Positions 1-11,405 of a DNA stretch of 64,000 nt are shown here, piece by piece; the stretch's first letter is position 1, and the number at the start of each line of letters is the position of its first letter. The stretch is from Phialophora verrucosa (taxonomy: Eukaryota; Ascomycota; Eurotiomycetes; Chaetothyriales; Herpotrichiellaceae), in the NCBI GenBank assembly GCA_002099365.1, contig MSED01000010.1:558001-622000 (forward strand). The letters run 5' to 3'. The notes under the pieces are model-generated. The model was not told the DNA's origin. It searched no databases and was given only the letters and a program-made list of their open reading frames with translations. Made by a program: the position numbers and the translations under genes.

Positions 1-1302
1 CGACGTACCTGCTGCCGGAGCACCTGCAAGATCCCGAAGAAACCCGTAGTACTCGGGCCACTCGAGCCTCAGCTCATGGAAGTTGATCCCTGGGCCTTTG
101 GACCTCAGCCGTTCGACCTCCCAAAGATCTTGCTCGGAAGCAGCAGGCAATGGCTTGGCCTCGCGCCCCGCAAAATAGCGAGCGACTGCCACGGCCTGAT
201 ATTCATACACTCGGAAACTGATTCCGGCCTTAAGCTGTCCGATGACAGTTATTGAGGGATCACCGATTTTGAATAAATGTTGGTAGAATCCTGCCAACCT
301 GTTGTTCGGTGTTACTGGATCCGGGGACAGGAAAGGATATGACAGTTTGTATCCAGTGGCGAAAATGACCTTCTCAATGCCGGAAACTTTACTCCCATCT
401 CCGAACTCGGCCTCGATACCTTTGGCTGTCGCCTTGATCGCCTTCAGTTGCGGCTTGGTCACGACGTTGGGCAGCTGGAATGCAGGTTTGAAGAACTCGT
501 TGACGCCGCGCTGCGCGAGATATAATGGTCCGCTGACTATGCCCTGGATATCAGAGACGATGTCTGCGGCCGAGACATTCCCTCCTACAACAATCACCTG
601 CTTGCCGACATAGTCGTCTGGCGAACGATAGGCCTTGGAATGTTCAAATGCTTCTGGCTGCGCAGCATGCGCTTCCCTCAAGCCAGCGATCTGCGGGACC
701 GCGGGAATGTTATAGTGCCCTGTGGCCACGACAACAGCGTCGAACGTCTCCTGCCACCAATATTCGTGCCGCTCACCACGTGCGAGATGATCAGACCGTC
801 TCAGTGTCAGAATCCACTTCCCATTTACTTTCTCAACTCTCTCAACGCTCGTGCTGAAGGTTACGAGATGGTAGTAATTTTGGAAAACGTCCTCAAGGTA
901 CTCGGCTACAACCCCGAAGGGTCGCGTGGGGTTGTCACGGCCATAGCGCTCGATGGACGCGGCGGAATTCGTGTCAGGGAGCGGAGTATGAGTGAAAGCC
1001 ATGACTTTGGCGCCGACGTTACTATCCAGGGTGTCATACACGCCTGTTCGTCCGCTGGTATCTTCAGCGGTGAGTTGCGCCGTATGGGGAAAACGCGAAG
1101 GCAGCGAGCGCTTCAGTTGGCCATCCAAACCCGTTGTGAATGGATCTGGCACAGGGTCATAGTTCCATGTTCCCCCGATCCGGTCTCGTCGTTTAAAGAC
1201 TCTAATTCGGTCGAATATGTTCTCGTCGGACAGGGCTTTGACGGCGGAAATACCGGACGGGCCGGTACCAATGACCGCAACGGTTCTGTATCGCGCAGAC
1301 AT
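1..1302 (-). CDS. Flavin-containing monooxygenase (FMO-like), 3' end beyond window
   Basis: A single open frame of 434 codons starts at the ATG at 1302 and runs off the left edge, so the C-terminus is missing. I read the N-terminal FAD-binding GTGPSG at residues 12-17, the IGGTW block near 43-47, a second nucleotide-binding GGNVSA at 240-245, and the ATGY motif of N-hydroxylating/FMO proteins at 315-318. The enzyme should use NADPH and O2 with bound FAD to oxygenate a small nucleophilic substrate, probably in the cytosol; the substrate cannot be told. No introns are needed in the visible part. Its neighbours on the right are another flavin monooxygenase on the same strand and an MFS transporter, which suggests a small catabolic or accessory metabolic group. 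The family call is secure; orthology to any named enzyme is not claimed. Confidence 0.88.
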   Translation of the reverse strand, partial: MSARYRTVAVIGTGPSGISAVKALSDENIFDRIRVFKRRDRIGGTWNYDPVPDPFTTGLDGQLKRSLPSRFPHTAQLTAEDTSGRTGVYDTLDSNVGAKVMAFTHTPLPDTNSAASIERYGRDNPTRPFGVVAEYLEDVFQNYYHLVTFSTSVERVEKVNGKWILTLRRSDHLARGERHEYWWQETFDAVVVATGHYNIPAVPQIAGLREAHAAQPEAFEHSKAYRSPDDYVGKQVIVVGGNVSAADIVSDIQGIVSGPLYLAQRGVNEFFKPAFQLPNVVTKPQLKAIKATAKGIEAEFGDGSKVSGIEKVIFATGYKLSYPFLSPDPVTPNNRLAGFYQHLFKIGDPSITVIGQLKAGISFRVYEYQAVAVARYFAGREAKPLPAASEQDLWEVERLRSKGPGINFHELRLEWPEYYGFLRDLAGAPAAGTS

Positions 1303-1750
1303 TTTCTGGCCAGTTGCGTTGAGCCAGGAGATGAGCAGAAAGAACGCGAATTGGGATTTCAGGTGATTCGAGGTTGTAGGCAGCCCAGAACTTCAGCCGT
1401 TCTTTATATCATAATTCATGTTCAGACTCACTTGACGCGTTACAGACCCACTGTGTCGACATGGAAGAGATGTCTTATCTTGCATCTGTTCCGCATCCCG
1501 CTTTGCTTGGAATAGATTAGGAATAACGCACGACTACCAGCCAGCGTTGCCATGGCTGGGACGGCAAAGACACACGAAGAATGACGCGATTGTGGACGCA
1601 GATGAGGTCTTGCGCCGCTATCAGCATCGCCCTATTCTTCACAAGAACGCTACCGAAATCTAGCTTGGCAGGATCAACGAAAGAATATACAGAACGCAAG
1701 CGCTGGCAAAGGATGCTGCGAATCCTTCGCTCAATGGTGATATCTAACTC
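1303..1750. other. Intergenic, upstream of the FMO-like gene
   Basis: About 450 bp separate the start of the FMO-like gene from the stop of the next minus-strand gene. It must hold the FMO promoter and the terminator of the FAD monooxygenase. I see no coding pattern, repeat or recognisable site. Confidence 0.5.
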
Positions 1751-3093
1751 CTACAGCCGGCTCTCGGCGACAGCATTACCCTCACGCCCCGCATGCGCTG
1801 CTACCACGCCCCAGAACGTGCCGACGACATCATGCTCGGTCAGCCAAAGAGTGCTTGCCCGCTGAAGCATCCTTTGTCGCAGTTCTTCGTCATTCAGTGG
1901 CGGTTTGACATCCTTACTTGCAAGAACACTGTACAACAACTTGTCCGTGTGCGGTCGCCTCGTTGCTTCGTACAAGCTCAACGCTGTCTGAAGCTGGGTG
2001 GTGGATGGCTTGCACTTCTGCCACTCGGGTATCGTGTGCTGCAGAGCCAAGAACAAGGCATAGGAATCATCGAGGGCCAGTGAACCACCGGTTGCATGAG
2101 CACCGCCGTGTGCGTGTGCGGCATCGCCGACAAGCGTAACGCGCGAGCCAAAGACCCAGGTGGGGATATGTTGCCCTGCGTAGTTGGGAAACCGTCTTAC
2201 GCTGGGCGTTACCTCAGTGAGAGCCTTGACGACAGGATTCCAGTCCTTGTAGAGCTCACGGAACAGCTCGACGGAGCCTTCATCATTCCAAGTATTTATG
2301 GCGTTGTCTTGGTGATCGCGGTAGGCCTCTGGAAGATGGGCAGGATTGTACATGCCAACCACGGTAAACTGGTTCCGTCCCAGCCTCGATGCAAAGAAGT
2401 TTTTATCAGGGCCCCACCAATGCGTCGAGTCGATGGGAAGATCTGGGATGCCTTCAACCAAAGCGACGTCAAACGTCGCCCGCAGAGCGGTCCTGTTCGT
2501 GTAGCTGAGTTCGAATCTCGGGTTGAACGCCTGTCGTACTTTCGAGTTGATGCCATCAGCTCCTACCAGCACATCTCCAACCGCGTTTGTGCCATCCTCG
2601 AATGATAAGCTCACAGTGCGGTCATTCACCTGAGCTCCAGATACCTTCTTGCCGAGATGGATGAGCTCTCGCGGAACATGCTCAAGTAACGCCTGGTGCA
2701 GATGGGCCCGGTGGAATCTGGCGGTCTGATGGCGCGTGTTCGGAACATGGCGAAAATGATCTTCCCTGACAATCTCGTTGGTTTCCCAATGTCTGTAAAT
2801 CATCGAGATGCCAGAGGGTCCCCGGAAGGCCACCTCGTCGTCGAGTGCATTGTTGACACCAAGTCTTTCCAGCGTGCGGAGACCCTGTCACGGGTCAGCA
2901 GGCGAGAAAGTCAGCATCAATGGGAGCGACGAACATTCGGGCTGAGGGCGATGCTCGCGCCGATCTCTTGCAGTTCTGCAGAGCGTTCATAGAGCTCGAC
3001 GTCGACGTTAGGAAGCCGCCTCAGAGCGACGGCTGTAGCCAAGCCCGCTATTCCTGCCCCGGCGATGATGACCTTAAGGCGGTCGTCCCCCAT
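1751..3093 (-). CDS. FAD-dependent monooxygenase, salicylate hydroxylase-like
   Basis: Two exons, 3093-2935 and 2884-1751, give about 430 residues, normal for class A flavoprotein monooxygenases. The 50-nt intron begins GTTCGT and ends GACAG, with TGCTGAC branch-like sequences. Joining the exons restores the continuous block after the first beta-alpha-beta fold. Motifs: GAGIAG at residues 12-17 (FAD ADP part), GADG at about 161-164, and GDAAHAHGG from about 306 (FAD ribityl contact). Such enzymes use NAD(P)H to hydroxylate aromatic acids such as salicylate, or related compounds. I chose the ATG at 3093 because it lies just before the Rossmann strand. An in-frame ATG at 3183 would add 30 residues of unlike composition. 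The gene is divergent from the MFS transporter at 3755. Substrate unknown. Confidence 0.88.
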
Positions 3094-3754
3094 TTCTATA
3101 TGTAGTTCTCGGCGAAAGTCGTTGATGGTCTTACAATTCTCGCGTTCCAGCCCAACCGCCTCAAAACCAACAACGGGTGGCAAGTAGCATCGCTCGGCTT
3201 TTCAACCACGAATGACTTCGTCGTCTATCGGAGATCTGCAATCTGGACATGATTACTTTGAGGCCTGGGCGGTCATTTCCACGCCCGTCGCACGCAGGTA
3301 GCACGCAACACTCACTTCTATGACGCGACGGCGGCAGTCTTCCTCGCGACTGGTTCGACCCACGATGAGATGCTCAACGCATTACCTTCTTCAGGCGGCT
3401 CCGCGGAGCACACCGTCTCCACGTGGGATCACTTGGCCTATGTGCGTGGTTCGGATGTCCCATCCCCCACGATATCCGGTGGCTTGGAACAAGCATACGC
3501 TTCAACAATGCTTGTACCCCCCGTCAAGTGCCGGATTGCGAATACTGGCTGACGGTTGCGACATTGATAGGGCGACGACTACGGGACAAGCCCTTGGCTA
3601 GCCTCGAAGCCAGGGTGGATGTGTGATATCAACAGCACCCGCTGTGCCCCCGAGCCCTCGAGGATGTTCTTCAAGACTTCCTCTCCCTCTCCCTCTCTCT
3701 CTCTCAATTCGAGGTTGAAGAGGGTAGGATATCGACTGTTTGCCTGTTGACAAA
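3094..3754. promoter_or_regulatory. Divergent intergenic promoter region
   Basis: This 660-bp gap separates the FAD monooxygenase (minus) from the MFS gene (plus), so it should hold both promoters. The clearest element is a pyrimidine tract at 3678-3705, almost pure CT, lying 50-77 bp before the MFS start codon. CT-rich tracts close to transcription starts are common in filamentous fungi. No conserved binding site was recognised otherwise. Confidence 0.5.
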
Positions 3755-5933
3755 ATGGGTGAGTCCAAGACCATCGAAGCGGCAGCCGTCGCAGCAGTGC
3801 CGGACTCGCCATCGGACTCGGAGACACATGGAGTAAATGCTCCCAGGCTTCCTGACCGGTACGCCGACGAAAGCTACAAGCTCTTCAGCAAGGTCCAAGT
3901 CGAAGAACCGACTGCGGAGGAGGCTCGAATCATCCGCAACAAATGCTTGTGGAGGACTCTTCCCTTTCTGTGCATCGGGTATCACTTGATGTACGTCGAT
4001 AAACAAACGGTATGTCCTTTCGCTCTCCATGGCTTTCCCAATCTGACATCCTGTGTATGTAGCTTGGAAGCTCAGCCATCCTCGGTATTCTCGAAGACGC
4101 ACATCTCAATCCGAACCAGTACAACTGGCTGTCTTCGATCTTCTACTTCGGCTACCTTCTGGCGGAATGGCCGCAGAATCGTGCACTGCAGCACTTCCCC
4201 GTCGGCAAATGGCTTGCGACCATGCTCATAGCCTGGTGCGAACAACCACTTTTCCACTTTGACACACACAAATGACTGACGCACCTGCGACCGACAGGGG
4301 TGGCGTCACATTGCTGCACATACCTTGCAACAACTTCGCTTCTCTCTTCGTGGTTCGATTCTTCTTGGGTCTCTGCGAAGCATGCATAGTCCCAGCATTC
4401 CTGCTCACCATGTCCATGTTCTTCACCTACCGAGAACAATCCATCATGATGCCCATCATGTGGGCTTCGGGAAACTCGAGCCCCATCACATCAGGCCTTC
4501 TCTCCTACGGCGTCCTATGGATCAAGACCGGGGGCTTCGCAACGTGGAAATGGTTCATGCGTAAGTTTTGCCGTCTCCTTTCAGGGCACCCCGATTTCCT
4601 AACCCACCAAGTGATCACCGGCTGTATCACGATCCTCTTCGGAGTATCCGTTTGGTTTCTCTTTCCAGACAACCCCCTGCAAGCCAAGTTTTTGACCCTC
4701 GAGCAACGTGCTCAAGCCGTTCTTCGGATAAAGGGGAATCATTCGGGCATCGAGCAGAAGTACTTCAAGCGGTACCAGTTCATTGAAGCTCTCAAAGACC
4801 CCAAGAGCTGGCTCTTCTTCCTTCACGCTTGGTCCCAGGAGATGGCCAATGGTGTCACCAAGTAAGTCGTCCAATTTGCAACCCTTGCACGTTTTCTCGG
4901 CGGACATCTTCCCCAACGAGCAACGTCTCGGCACAACGGACGGTTGTTCGTGCTCCCGCTGAAGTGGAGACTTTGTCTTTTACTTGCGCGGAGACAACAG
5001 GGTCTGACATGATCTATAGCCAGTATTCCCTTATCATCAAGTCGTTCGGGTTCACAGTTCTCCAGACGACTCTCCTGGGCTGTGTGACTGGTTTGACAGC
5101 TCTGGTTTCGCTACTGGCTGCAGCGATCATCTTGTGGAGGACCCACGTGAGCAGTAGCCTCCAGGGACGCTGTGGCCATGACCATGCTGACTTTGCTGCA
5201 GAATTCCCGCGCCTGGATCTCCGTGGTGGCGTACATCCCATGTGTGATCTCTAGTGCCCTCCTATTAGGTACGTTAATACCTCTGGACCGACGAAGCGAA
5301 GCACTTCCCGCCCAGAGAGCCGCTAACACTTCCCGCAAGGCTTGCCCTGGCATGACAGATGGGGCCTCATCTGGGGCATCTGGATCCGTTCCACTGGAGG
5401 CATTCCGTATGCCGTTGTGATGGTGTGGGCTGCGAACGCCTCGGCCGGGCACACCAAGAAGACGACCGTCATCGCCATGTATCACATGGGCTATGGCCTG
5501 GGCAACATCCTGTCCCCTCAATTGTTCCAAGCTCGCTGGAAGCCGTGGTACAAGCCAACATGGTGGATCATCCTCTGGGTACGTTATGACCCAGGCAGCT
5601 ATCTTCTCCACGACGCGGATCTCCAAATTAACCCCTGATTGGCTTCTAGGTCGCCGTTATTCTTCCCTCCTTTATCATCCTCTACCTCCGCTATTACCTC
5701 GTCAGAGAGAACAAGCGCCGTGACGCCCTGGAGGCGCAAGGGAAAGTTGCTGACGGCGGGATCGTCGAGGAGGTCACGGATGAAGGCGTCAAGGTTGCTC
5801 ATGCGGTGGACAATAATCAGCTCGATTTGACGGATCGCGAGAATTTAACCTTGTGAGTTGAACTTGAGCGCTCGAGTTGGAGCTGAATCGAGCGAAAGTG
5901 CTAACGACATTTCCCAGCCGCTACGTGCTGTAA
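3755..5933 (+). CDS. MFS transporter, Dal5/allantoate permease-type anion:cation symporter
   Basis: I assembled nine exons: 3755-4009, 4063-4235, 4298-4560, 4612-4861, 5020-5146, 5202-5268, 5340-5578, 5650-5852, 5918-5933. Every junction keeps frame. The product begins with a hydrophilic N-terminus rich in Ala, Ser and acidic residues, then shows repeated hydrophobic segments. Family-typical stretches are the region around YHLMYVDK (TM1), the cytoplasmic PDNP segment after TM6, and the C-terminal FRYVL end encoded across the last tiny exon. The Dal5 family imports organic anions and small nitrogenous compounds (allantoate, nicotinate, pantothenate and others) with protons at the plasma membrane. 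Two acceptors are AAG rather than CAG/TAG (4611 and 5339). The first is uncertain, because a CAG-type site at 4584 also keeps frame. Beside two flavin monooxygenases, it may import their substrate. Confidence 0.85.
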
Positions 5934-6392
5934 GACGCTCACGGGATGAGGATTGTGGTATTGCCGATGTCGAAGGACAGGTGTGTACTGCATAGAAGGA
6001 GAACAAACACATAGGACTCAGTGACTGTTAAAAGACCTTGGAGGCTTAGAACGTCCCCTCCTGTACCTTCTCTCCGGCCCAATCACAACCAGGGTTTCAC
6101 TTGTCAAGTCAGCAATGCTGGCGAGGTATTAAGATCTTTGAGGTGTGATGAGTGTCGTGGCGGCTGGACTTCTGGCCCCTTCTGAGGTTCAAAGGCGAAC
6201 GTCACGTACAGGAAGCTGTAGGTCGTACTGCCCCGGCATCGGGTGCTCTTCTCTCGGGACAAATATCAGGTCCGCTCTCTTTGGTGACGCTTTTCCCCCC
6301 ATTCATCACCAACACTCATACATATTTCGTCCTTGTCATAAAACGCCTTGCACACGAGGAGGACAAGTTCGACAAGACGGTGTTTGGGTCTA
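5934..6392. other. Intergenic between convergent genes
   Basis: 460 bp between the end of the MFS gene (plus) and the end of the GST-like gene (minus). It should hold the two 3' UTRs. Nothing else is visible. Confidence 0.5.
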
Positions 6393-7172
6393 TCAGAATG
6401 CCAGCTGCAGCTCCGGCCAGTATTGCGTTATCAACCGTCGCATGTAGTCCGCCAGGTTCGGTATTCCTCGTGCAAAGTCAGTAACTTCAGGGTGCATCCC
6501 ACGAGCCTGGAAGACGGCCAGAAGCATTCCAAACACCACGGCATCGAAAGACGTCGGCTTCGGCGTGCCTAGCAGGAACGTCTTGGCACCAAGAATTGTA
6601 GAAACAGCCAGCAGATCCTTGCTGGCCTTCTCGACGATCTCCGCAGGGGTATAGCGGCCCGTTCCTTGGTCGTAGACGCGTCTGGCGAAGTCTTCGCGGA
6701 TTGCCTTGGTTTGATCAGAATGACCCAGGTAGGCGGCCTTGAAGAAATAGTCGGACCCGTTGTCGTCGAAAAACTCATAGTACAGGATGATCCAGTAGAA
6801 GTGGTCTTCCAAAGTGCGCTGCACCAGGTGGCCGATTGCCTTCAGATCGGTAGTCAGTTCGGCGTTGGGATCCAAGACCTGTTCTTGCAGGAACGAGACG
6901 ATCAGGTCTGAGTCGCTGATTTGGACGCCGTCGATGCTGATCCAGGGGACTTTGCGACGAGGCGCTTCAGAGAGATCCGGCTCGATGACCGTTTCGTACG
7001 GGATGTTGAGGAATCGGAGGAAGCATTCGAGCTTCGTCGGGAATGGGGACAGATTTGGCACGAAGCGCTTGACGTCCGGGTCGGCGATGCCGAAGCGGTG
7101 GAGTTTTACATTGCGCAGAAGAGAGATGTTGACCTTCGTGTATGGGTTCCTGTAGACTGGGAAATGGTCCAT
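6393..7172 (-). CDS. GST-like protein, FAXC/metaxin-type
   Basis: Single-exon frame of 259 residues from the ATG at 7172. A thioredoxin-like half (about residues 25-105) carries the PFPTKLECFLRF helix start and the VPWISIDG/ISDSDLI block, which matches the cis-Pro loop and Ser-Asp glutathione-site pattern of GST N-domains. The following helical half contains LEDHFYWIILYYEFF, a hallmark of the Failed-axon-connections (FAXC) homologue group. This points to that family rather than classical cytosolic GSTs. Fungal members are mostly uncharacterised, and a role in detoxification or isonitrile/small-molecule metabolism has been proposed for relatives. It lies convergent to the MFS gene and tandem with glutamate dehydrogenase, with no sign of an operon-like link. 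Good family confidence, function unknown. Confidence 0.85.
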   Translation of the reverse strand: MDHFPVYRNPYTKVNISLLRNVKLHRFGIADPDVKRFVPNLSPFPTKLECFLRFLNIPYETVIEPDLSEAPRRKVPWISIDGVQISDSDLIVSFLQEQVLDPNAELTTDLKAIGHLVQRTLEDHFYWIILYYEFFDDNGSDYFFKAAYLGHSDQTKAIREDFARRVYDQGTGRYTPAEIVEKASKDLLAVSTILGAKTFLLGTPKPTSFDAVVFGMLLAVFQARGMHPEVTDFARGIPNLADYMRRLITQYWPELQLAF

Positions 7173-7897
7173 CGTTCAAGTAGGTACACAGCCTCCGGTT
7201 CAAACGTGCCGCAGGTCGGTGTCAGCAAAGCAGGGTAGACATCTCCGGTCGAGGCAGCAGCCCATAGAGCATATAACAGACGTCACCTGCATCGTTGCAA
7301 CGCGAGCACAACCATGAACAGGTTGTCGGATGAATTTCAAGCAAAAGCCATTCGAGACCACAATAGAAAAAAACCAAAACAGGAATGGCTCTCACCGTTC
7401 ACAGACTACCAGGCATCGCATCAACGGCCGAAGAAGTCGACAGGGCTCCTCTAACCCAAGACAAACCTGCTCTAGGAGCACGAACTGAGCCTCTTTTCAG
7501 GAGCCGCATTAGCTTCCACAACAAAAATAAATCAGTGTTCAGGCCGCAAGAAAAGTGACAAGCGCGAGAGACATGACAACCACATCGCGCTCGTAGAAAG
7601 TTTAAGTCGTTGTTCGATATGAAAGAATACGGGCACGGCCATGATCCGGTTGCGACCAGCTGGAAGAGGCTGCGGACATATTGTAGGCAGGTTCAGAGAT
7701 TCTGTGAAATCGGCAGGCGATGAGTTCGAGAAAATTCTCAGATGCGTCCGGCCCCGATTTGCTTCGCCGAAGCAGTGCGGGTTCGGTGTAGCGGGCAACC
7801 GGAGGGCATTTCAACGCCTTGCTCAATTATTTCCAGTTCAGTCTGTTTCAAAACATGCTCGATTCGCTAGACTTATACCACAAGAGTCGCCATCTAT
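7173..7897. other. Intergenic: GST-like promoter and GDH 3' region
   Basis: 725 bp between the GST-like start and the GDH stop, both on the minus strand. Antisense frames here do not resemble proteins. An A-rich patch near 7360-7380 is the only compositional oddity. Confidence 0.45.
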
Positions 7898-9418
7898 CTA
7901 CCACCAGTCGCCTTGGTCCTTCATGGCAGCCGCAACCTTGGTGAAGCCAGCAATGTTGCCACCAGCCACCAAGCTAGGGAACTCATCCTCCTTGGGCGTC
8001 ACATACGTCTTTGCTGTCTGGAGACAGTTCTCAAAGCAGTTCTTCATGATCTGCTTCAGCTTCTCGTCCACCTCCTCCGCCGTCCACTTGACGCGTGCCG
8101 AGTTTTGGGCCATCTCCAGACCCGACACCGCGACACCGCCTGCATTTGCGGCCTTGCCGGGCGCGTACCAGATCCACTTCTCGCCCTTGTAGTTTCGCGC
8201 CGCCTCAAAGGTGTTGATCGCCTCTTGCGTGCAGCCCATGTTGCTTCCTTCCGCAATGTATTTGCATCCAGCCTTGATCAGGCCTTCTGCCTCTTCGCCG
8301 GAGACCTCGTTTTGCGTGGCCGAGGGGAGGGCCACATCTACGTCGCCAACGTGCAGCCAGGGCCGTGCGCCCTCGAGGTATTTGATCTTGCTGCTGAATT
8401 CGGATGTGCTGGCAACCTCGGAGAGCGCTTTCCGGTCCAGCTTGATCTTGGCAATGGCTTCGATCAGCTCTGCGTCGATGCCCTTGTCGGTCGTGGCAAT
8501 GATGGAGCCTTTGCTGTCGCTGAGGGAGAGGACCGTTCCGCCGAGCTCGATCACTTTGAGGGCGGCGAATTGAGCGACGTTGCCAGAGCCCGAGATGGCA
8601 ACCCTCTTGCCAGAGAAGGACTCGGTGCCACCGGAGGCGTGGCTGATCATATGTTCGACATACTGTTGAAACGTCAGCTGCGACAATCTGTGGCCCTCAA
8701 ATAACTCACATAGACAAGTCCGTAGCCGGTCGCTTCAGGTCGAATCAGAGAGCCGCCCCAGCTGCCTGCACCTCGTTAGAGCTTTTCCAATACCATGTAC
8801 GCGGCTCACTTACCTCCTTTTCCAGTTAGAATGCCATCCCACAGCTTTGTCTGTTTCTTGTACTGTCCAAACATATAGCCGACTTCTCTGCCGCCAACAC
8901 CGATGTCACCAGCTATCCACGCGGTTAGCCTGCTGAATCGAGAAACTGGTCGCGTGAGCCCTACCGGGAACATCTGTATCTGCGCCAATGTGCTTCCCCA
9001 GCTCAGACATGAACGCCTGGCAAAACCGTCGGATCTCGTTCTCTGATTTGCCCTTGGGATCAAAATCCGCGCCACCCTTGCCACCTCCCATGTTCAAGCC
9101 GGTCAAGGCATTCTTGAAGATCTGCTCGAAGCCCAGGAATTTCAAAACCGACAGGTTCACGGTGGGGTGAAATCTGAGACCGCCTTTGTAGGGGCCCAGT
9201 GCGGAGTTGAACTGGACGCGGTAGCCACGGTTGACTTGGAGTTCGCCTTTGTCGTCTTCCCAGGCGACTCGGAATTGGATGATCCTCTCGGGAATCGAGG
9301 CAACCTTTAATGCCTTCCTGTATTCGGGGTTCTTCTCGAAGAGCGAGGAGTTTTCCAGCGTCGACGAAAGCTCCTTGTAGGCCTGCTCGAACTCGGGTTC
9401 AGAGGGGAGATTGGACAT
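7898..9418 (-). CDS. gdhA: NADP-specific glutamate dehydrogenase
   Basis: Four exons (9418-8965, 8912-8814, 8765-8710, 8662-7898) give 457 residues, the usual fungal length. It makes glutamate from 2-oxoglutarate, ammonium and NADPH in the cytosol, the main ammonium-assimilation step. Visible family landmarks are the GYRVQFN and GPYKGGLRFHP blocks, the MGGGKGG active-site lysine region, the DIGVGGREVGYMFGQYK block read across intron 1, GKG/GSWGGS across intron 2, and the GSGNVAQ dinucleotide fold in exon 4. The protein ends in DQGDWW. Intron donors are GTAGGG, GTAAGT and GTGAGT. The ATG at 9418 is favoured because upstream in-frame residues are leader-like and the MSNLPSEPEF start fits the family. 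Three HGATAR sites lie 460-560 bp upstream, fitting possible nitrogen control. Confidence 0.96.
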
Positions 9419-10794
9419 TTTGGCGGCGGACGGGGGAGTGATTGCGGCAATGGAATGAATATGCGCCCTGAAGAAGATCCGCGCTGGCAAGATGAACGCG
9501 CTGTGAAGGGAAATTACGGAATATATCAAATGTAGACAGAGTCAAAATAAAGAAAACCTTGAGGCTTCACCAGGGCGTGATGGAGCTTTTTGCTTCTGCG
9601 ATTCACCCACCTACCCGAGCTTCGCATGCTCCTCTCGAACGGGATACGTCAACAATTCCGCACCGGAAGGGTGACGACACCTGAAGCAATCATGATGCAT
9701 GTGCATCTGCCAGGGGTAAGTGCAGATTCTACAACAGCTTGCTTATCGTGGTCCGTAATTGGGGAGGCACAAAAGACCATCGAGAAGGCGCTCGCGCCCA
9801 TCGAAGCGAGACCCTTTTCCTTGGAGCTGGTGTTGACAAAATTTTAGGACACGACGAGAGACCCGCCCGTGATTGGTTCGATAAGGGCGAGGTGTTTTGA
9901 TAGTCCTCTAGCGGGGATACTTTCACTGAGTGGATGGCGATGAGCAGGCCGAACCGCCTTAATTACTCGATAAAATCTACAGATGGCATGACAAGGCCTA
10001 AGCTCCTGCGCCCAGGTGAGCCCTATCGAGGTCGAAGGGGTGTGGAGAGCTTCTCGTTCTGCTGACTCCACGCAGATTCTGGAGATCCGATGTCGCTTGC
10101 TTTGCCACCTTACGAGACTTCGCGGTGTGCGGCAACTCTTTTACGCTTGTGGAGCCAGTCCAGAAGCACCCCGCCATCAGAAGCAAAATCAGCCAGCACC
10201 TGCGGTGGTGACAATGACCTTGCGAGGCTCGTAAACAGAGCAGAATAGCCAAGCTACAAGGCATCCCACGCCCAGGTAACCCTAGAGTAACCTGGGTTGT
10301 CTGTAGATTCATCTCAGGAACGGTTGCCGCCTGCACACGTGAAGCAACAGAATTTTCCCGGAGAGTTTTCCTATGGTTTTCGTAGGACGGCACCACGCTT
10401 TTACCGGCCGGAGTCTAGATCAAAAACCTGCGCAGCACCACTATGCAAGCCTGTCCTCTCTACACAATGAACAGGGCACAAAGATGAACTGTAAAAGTAT
10501 GAGCGAGCTGGAAGAGCGGGGAGCATTGGGAGAGTCCGAGACCCTTGGGTCATGTCGGGCGGGAGCCTCGTGGTCCGTTCACCCTCCGTTCGCCCTCCGA
10601 GTTTGACTCATGTTCATTGTGGAGTGTTGAGGCGTTGCAGATATCAACATGCCAAAAGCAAGTCCAGACCATGCGAACACGAAATTTAATCGGGTTGCCG
10701 TGATCCGAATTCCTACCCCTGCACGAGGTTAATTGCAAAAACGCTTTCGTAAATCTCTTAATAGCCCAGAACAAGCTATTGCAGCAAGGGCGCC
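9419..10794. promoter_or_regulatory. Divergent promoter region with clustered GATA sites
   Basis: The 1.4-kb gap between gdhA (minus) and the GNAT gene (plus) has no convincing reading frame. Three sites fitting HGATAR, the core bound by fungal GATA nitrogen factors, lie close together at 9879-9884, 9898-9903 and 9968-9973. HGATAR is short and will occur by chance in 1.4 kb, but three within 95 bp upstream of an ammonium-assimilation gene is suggestive. The role is inferred. Confidence 0.35.
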
Positions 10795-11322
10795 ATGTCC
10801 AAACCAAATCCCTCTTTCTCCGTCCGGCCTGTACGAGATGCCGCCCAGCTGGCAGATATCATCTCCCTGTTCTACGCATACGCCGCTTCGCTGGGTTTCG
10901 ATCTTGCATTCCAGAATTTCGATGATGAAATGGCGAGCATGCCAGGAAAGTACTCGCCGCCCCAGGGAGAACTGTTGCTTGCCCGAGACCACGCTGGCCT
11001 GGCCATTGGGTGTGTTGGATTGCGCCCGTTACCGTCGACGGACGGGACAGCAAGAATCTGCGAGATGAAGCGACTGTATGTCTCGCCTGCAGGGAGAGGG
11101 ACCGGCGTCGGGAAGGCGCTCGCGTCGACGGTAATTGCGACGGCGGAGAAGCTCGGGTATAGCGAGATGAGGCTGGACACACTACCGAGTATGGTTGCTG
11201 CTCTGAATATGTACCGAGCTATTGGCTTCGAGGACATTCCCGCGTATTATGAGACGCCCTTGGAGGGAACACATTTCCTCCGCCTGAAGCTGCCGCTGCA
11301 GAGAGACGGTCCTGTGTCGTAA
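10795..11322 (+). CDS. GNAT family N-acetyltransferase
   Basis: Single-exon protein of 175 residues. It shows the GNAT core: a beta strand with CEMKRLYVSP, then the acetyl-CoA pyrophosphate loop RGTGVGKAL (motif A, consensus Q/RxxGxG/A), then a helix and the strand-turn SMVAALNMYRAIGF, which is motif B with the Tyr-Arg pair. Members transfer acetyl from acetyl-CoA to amines of small molecules or proteins; the acceptor cannot be inferred. The start at 10795 gives a complete N-terminal strand (FSVRPVRDA). It lies 83 bp before the end of the Iml2 gene, convergent, so their 3' UTRs probably overlap. Confidence 0.88.
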   Translation: MSKPNPSFSVRPVRDAAQLADIISLFYAYAASLGFDLAFQNFDDEMASMPGKYSPPQGELLLARDHAGLAIGCVGLRPLPSTDGTARICEMKRLYVSPAGRGTGVGKALASTVIATAEKLGYSEMRLDTLPSMVAALNMYRAIGFEDIPAYYETPLEGTHFLRLKLPLQRDGPVS

Positions 11323-11405
11323 TCGCGAAATGCGGACTCGCATATAAAATGAAGACCTAGGGCAGTGTCGCCAACGCGCACAATGCTCCTTGTAAAGCTC
11401 AAACT

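Noticed and set aside
640..1515. 291-codon plus-strand frame
   Set aside because: It lies antisense to the FMO-like gene, whose minus-strand frame has clear FAD and ATGY motifs. The plus frame has none.
7913..8704. 263-codon plus-strand frame
   Set aside because: Antisense shadow of exon 4 of gdhA.
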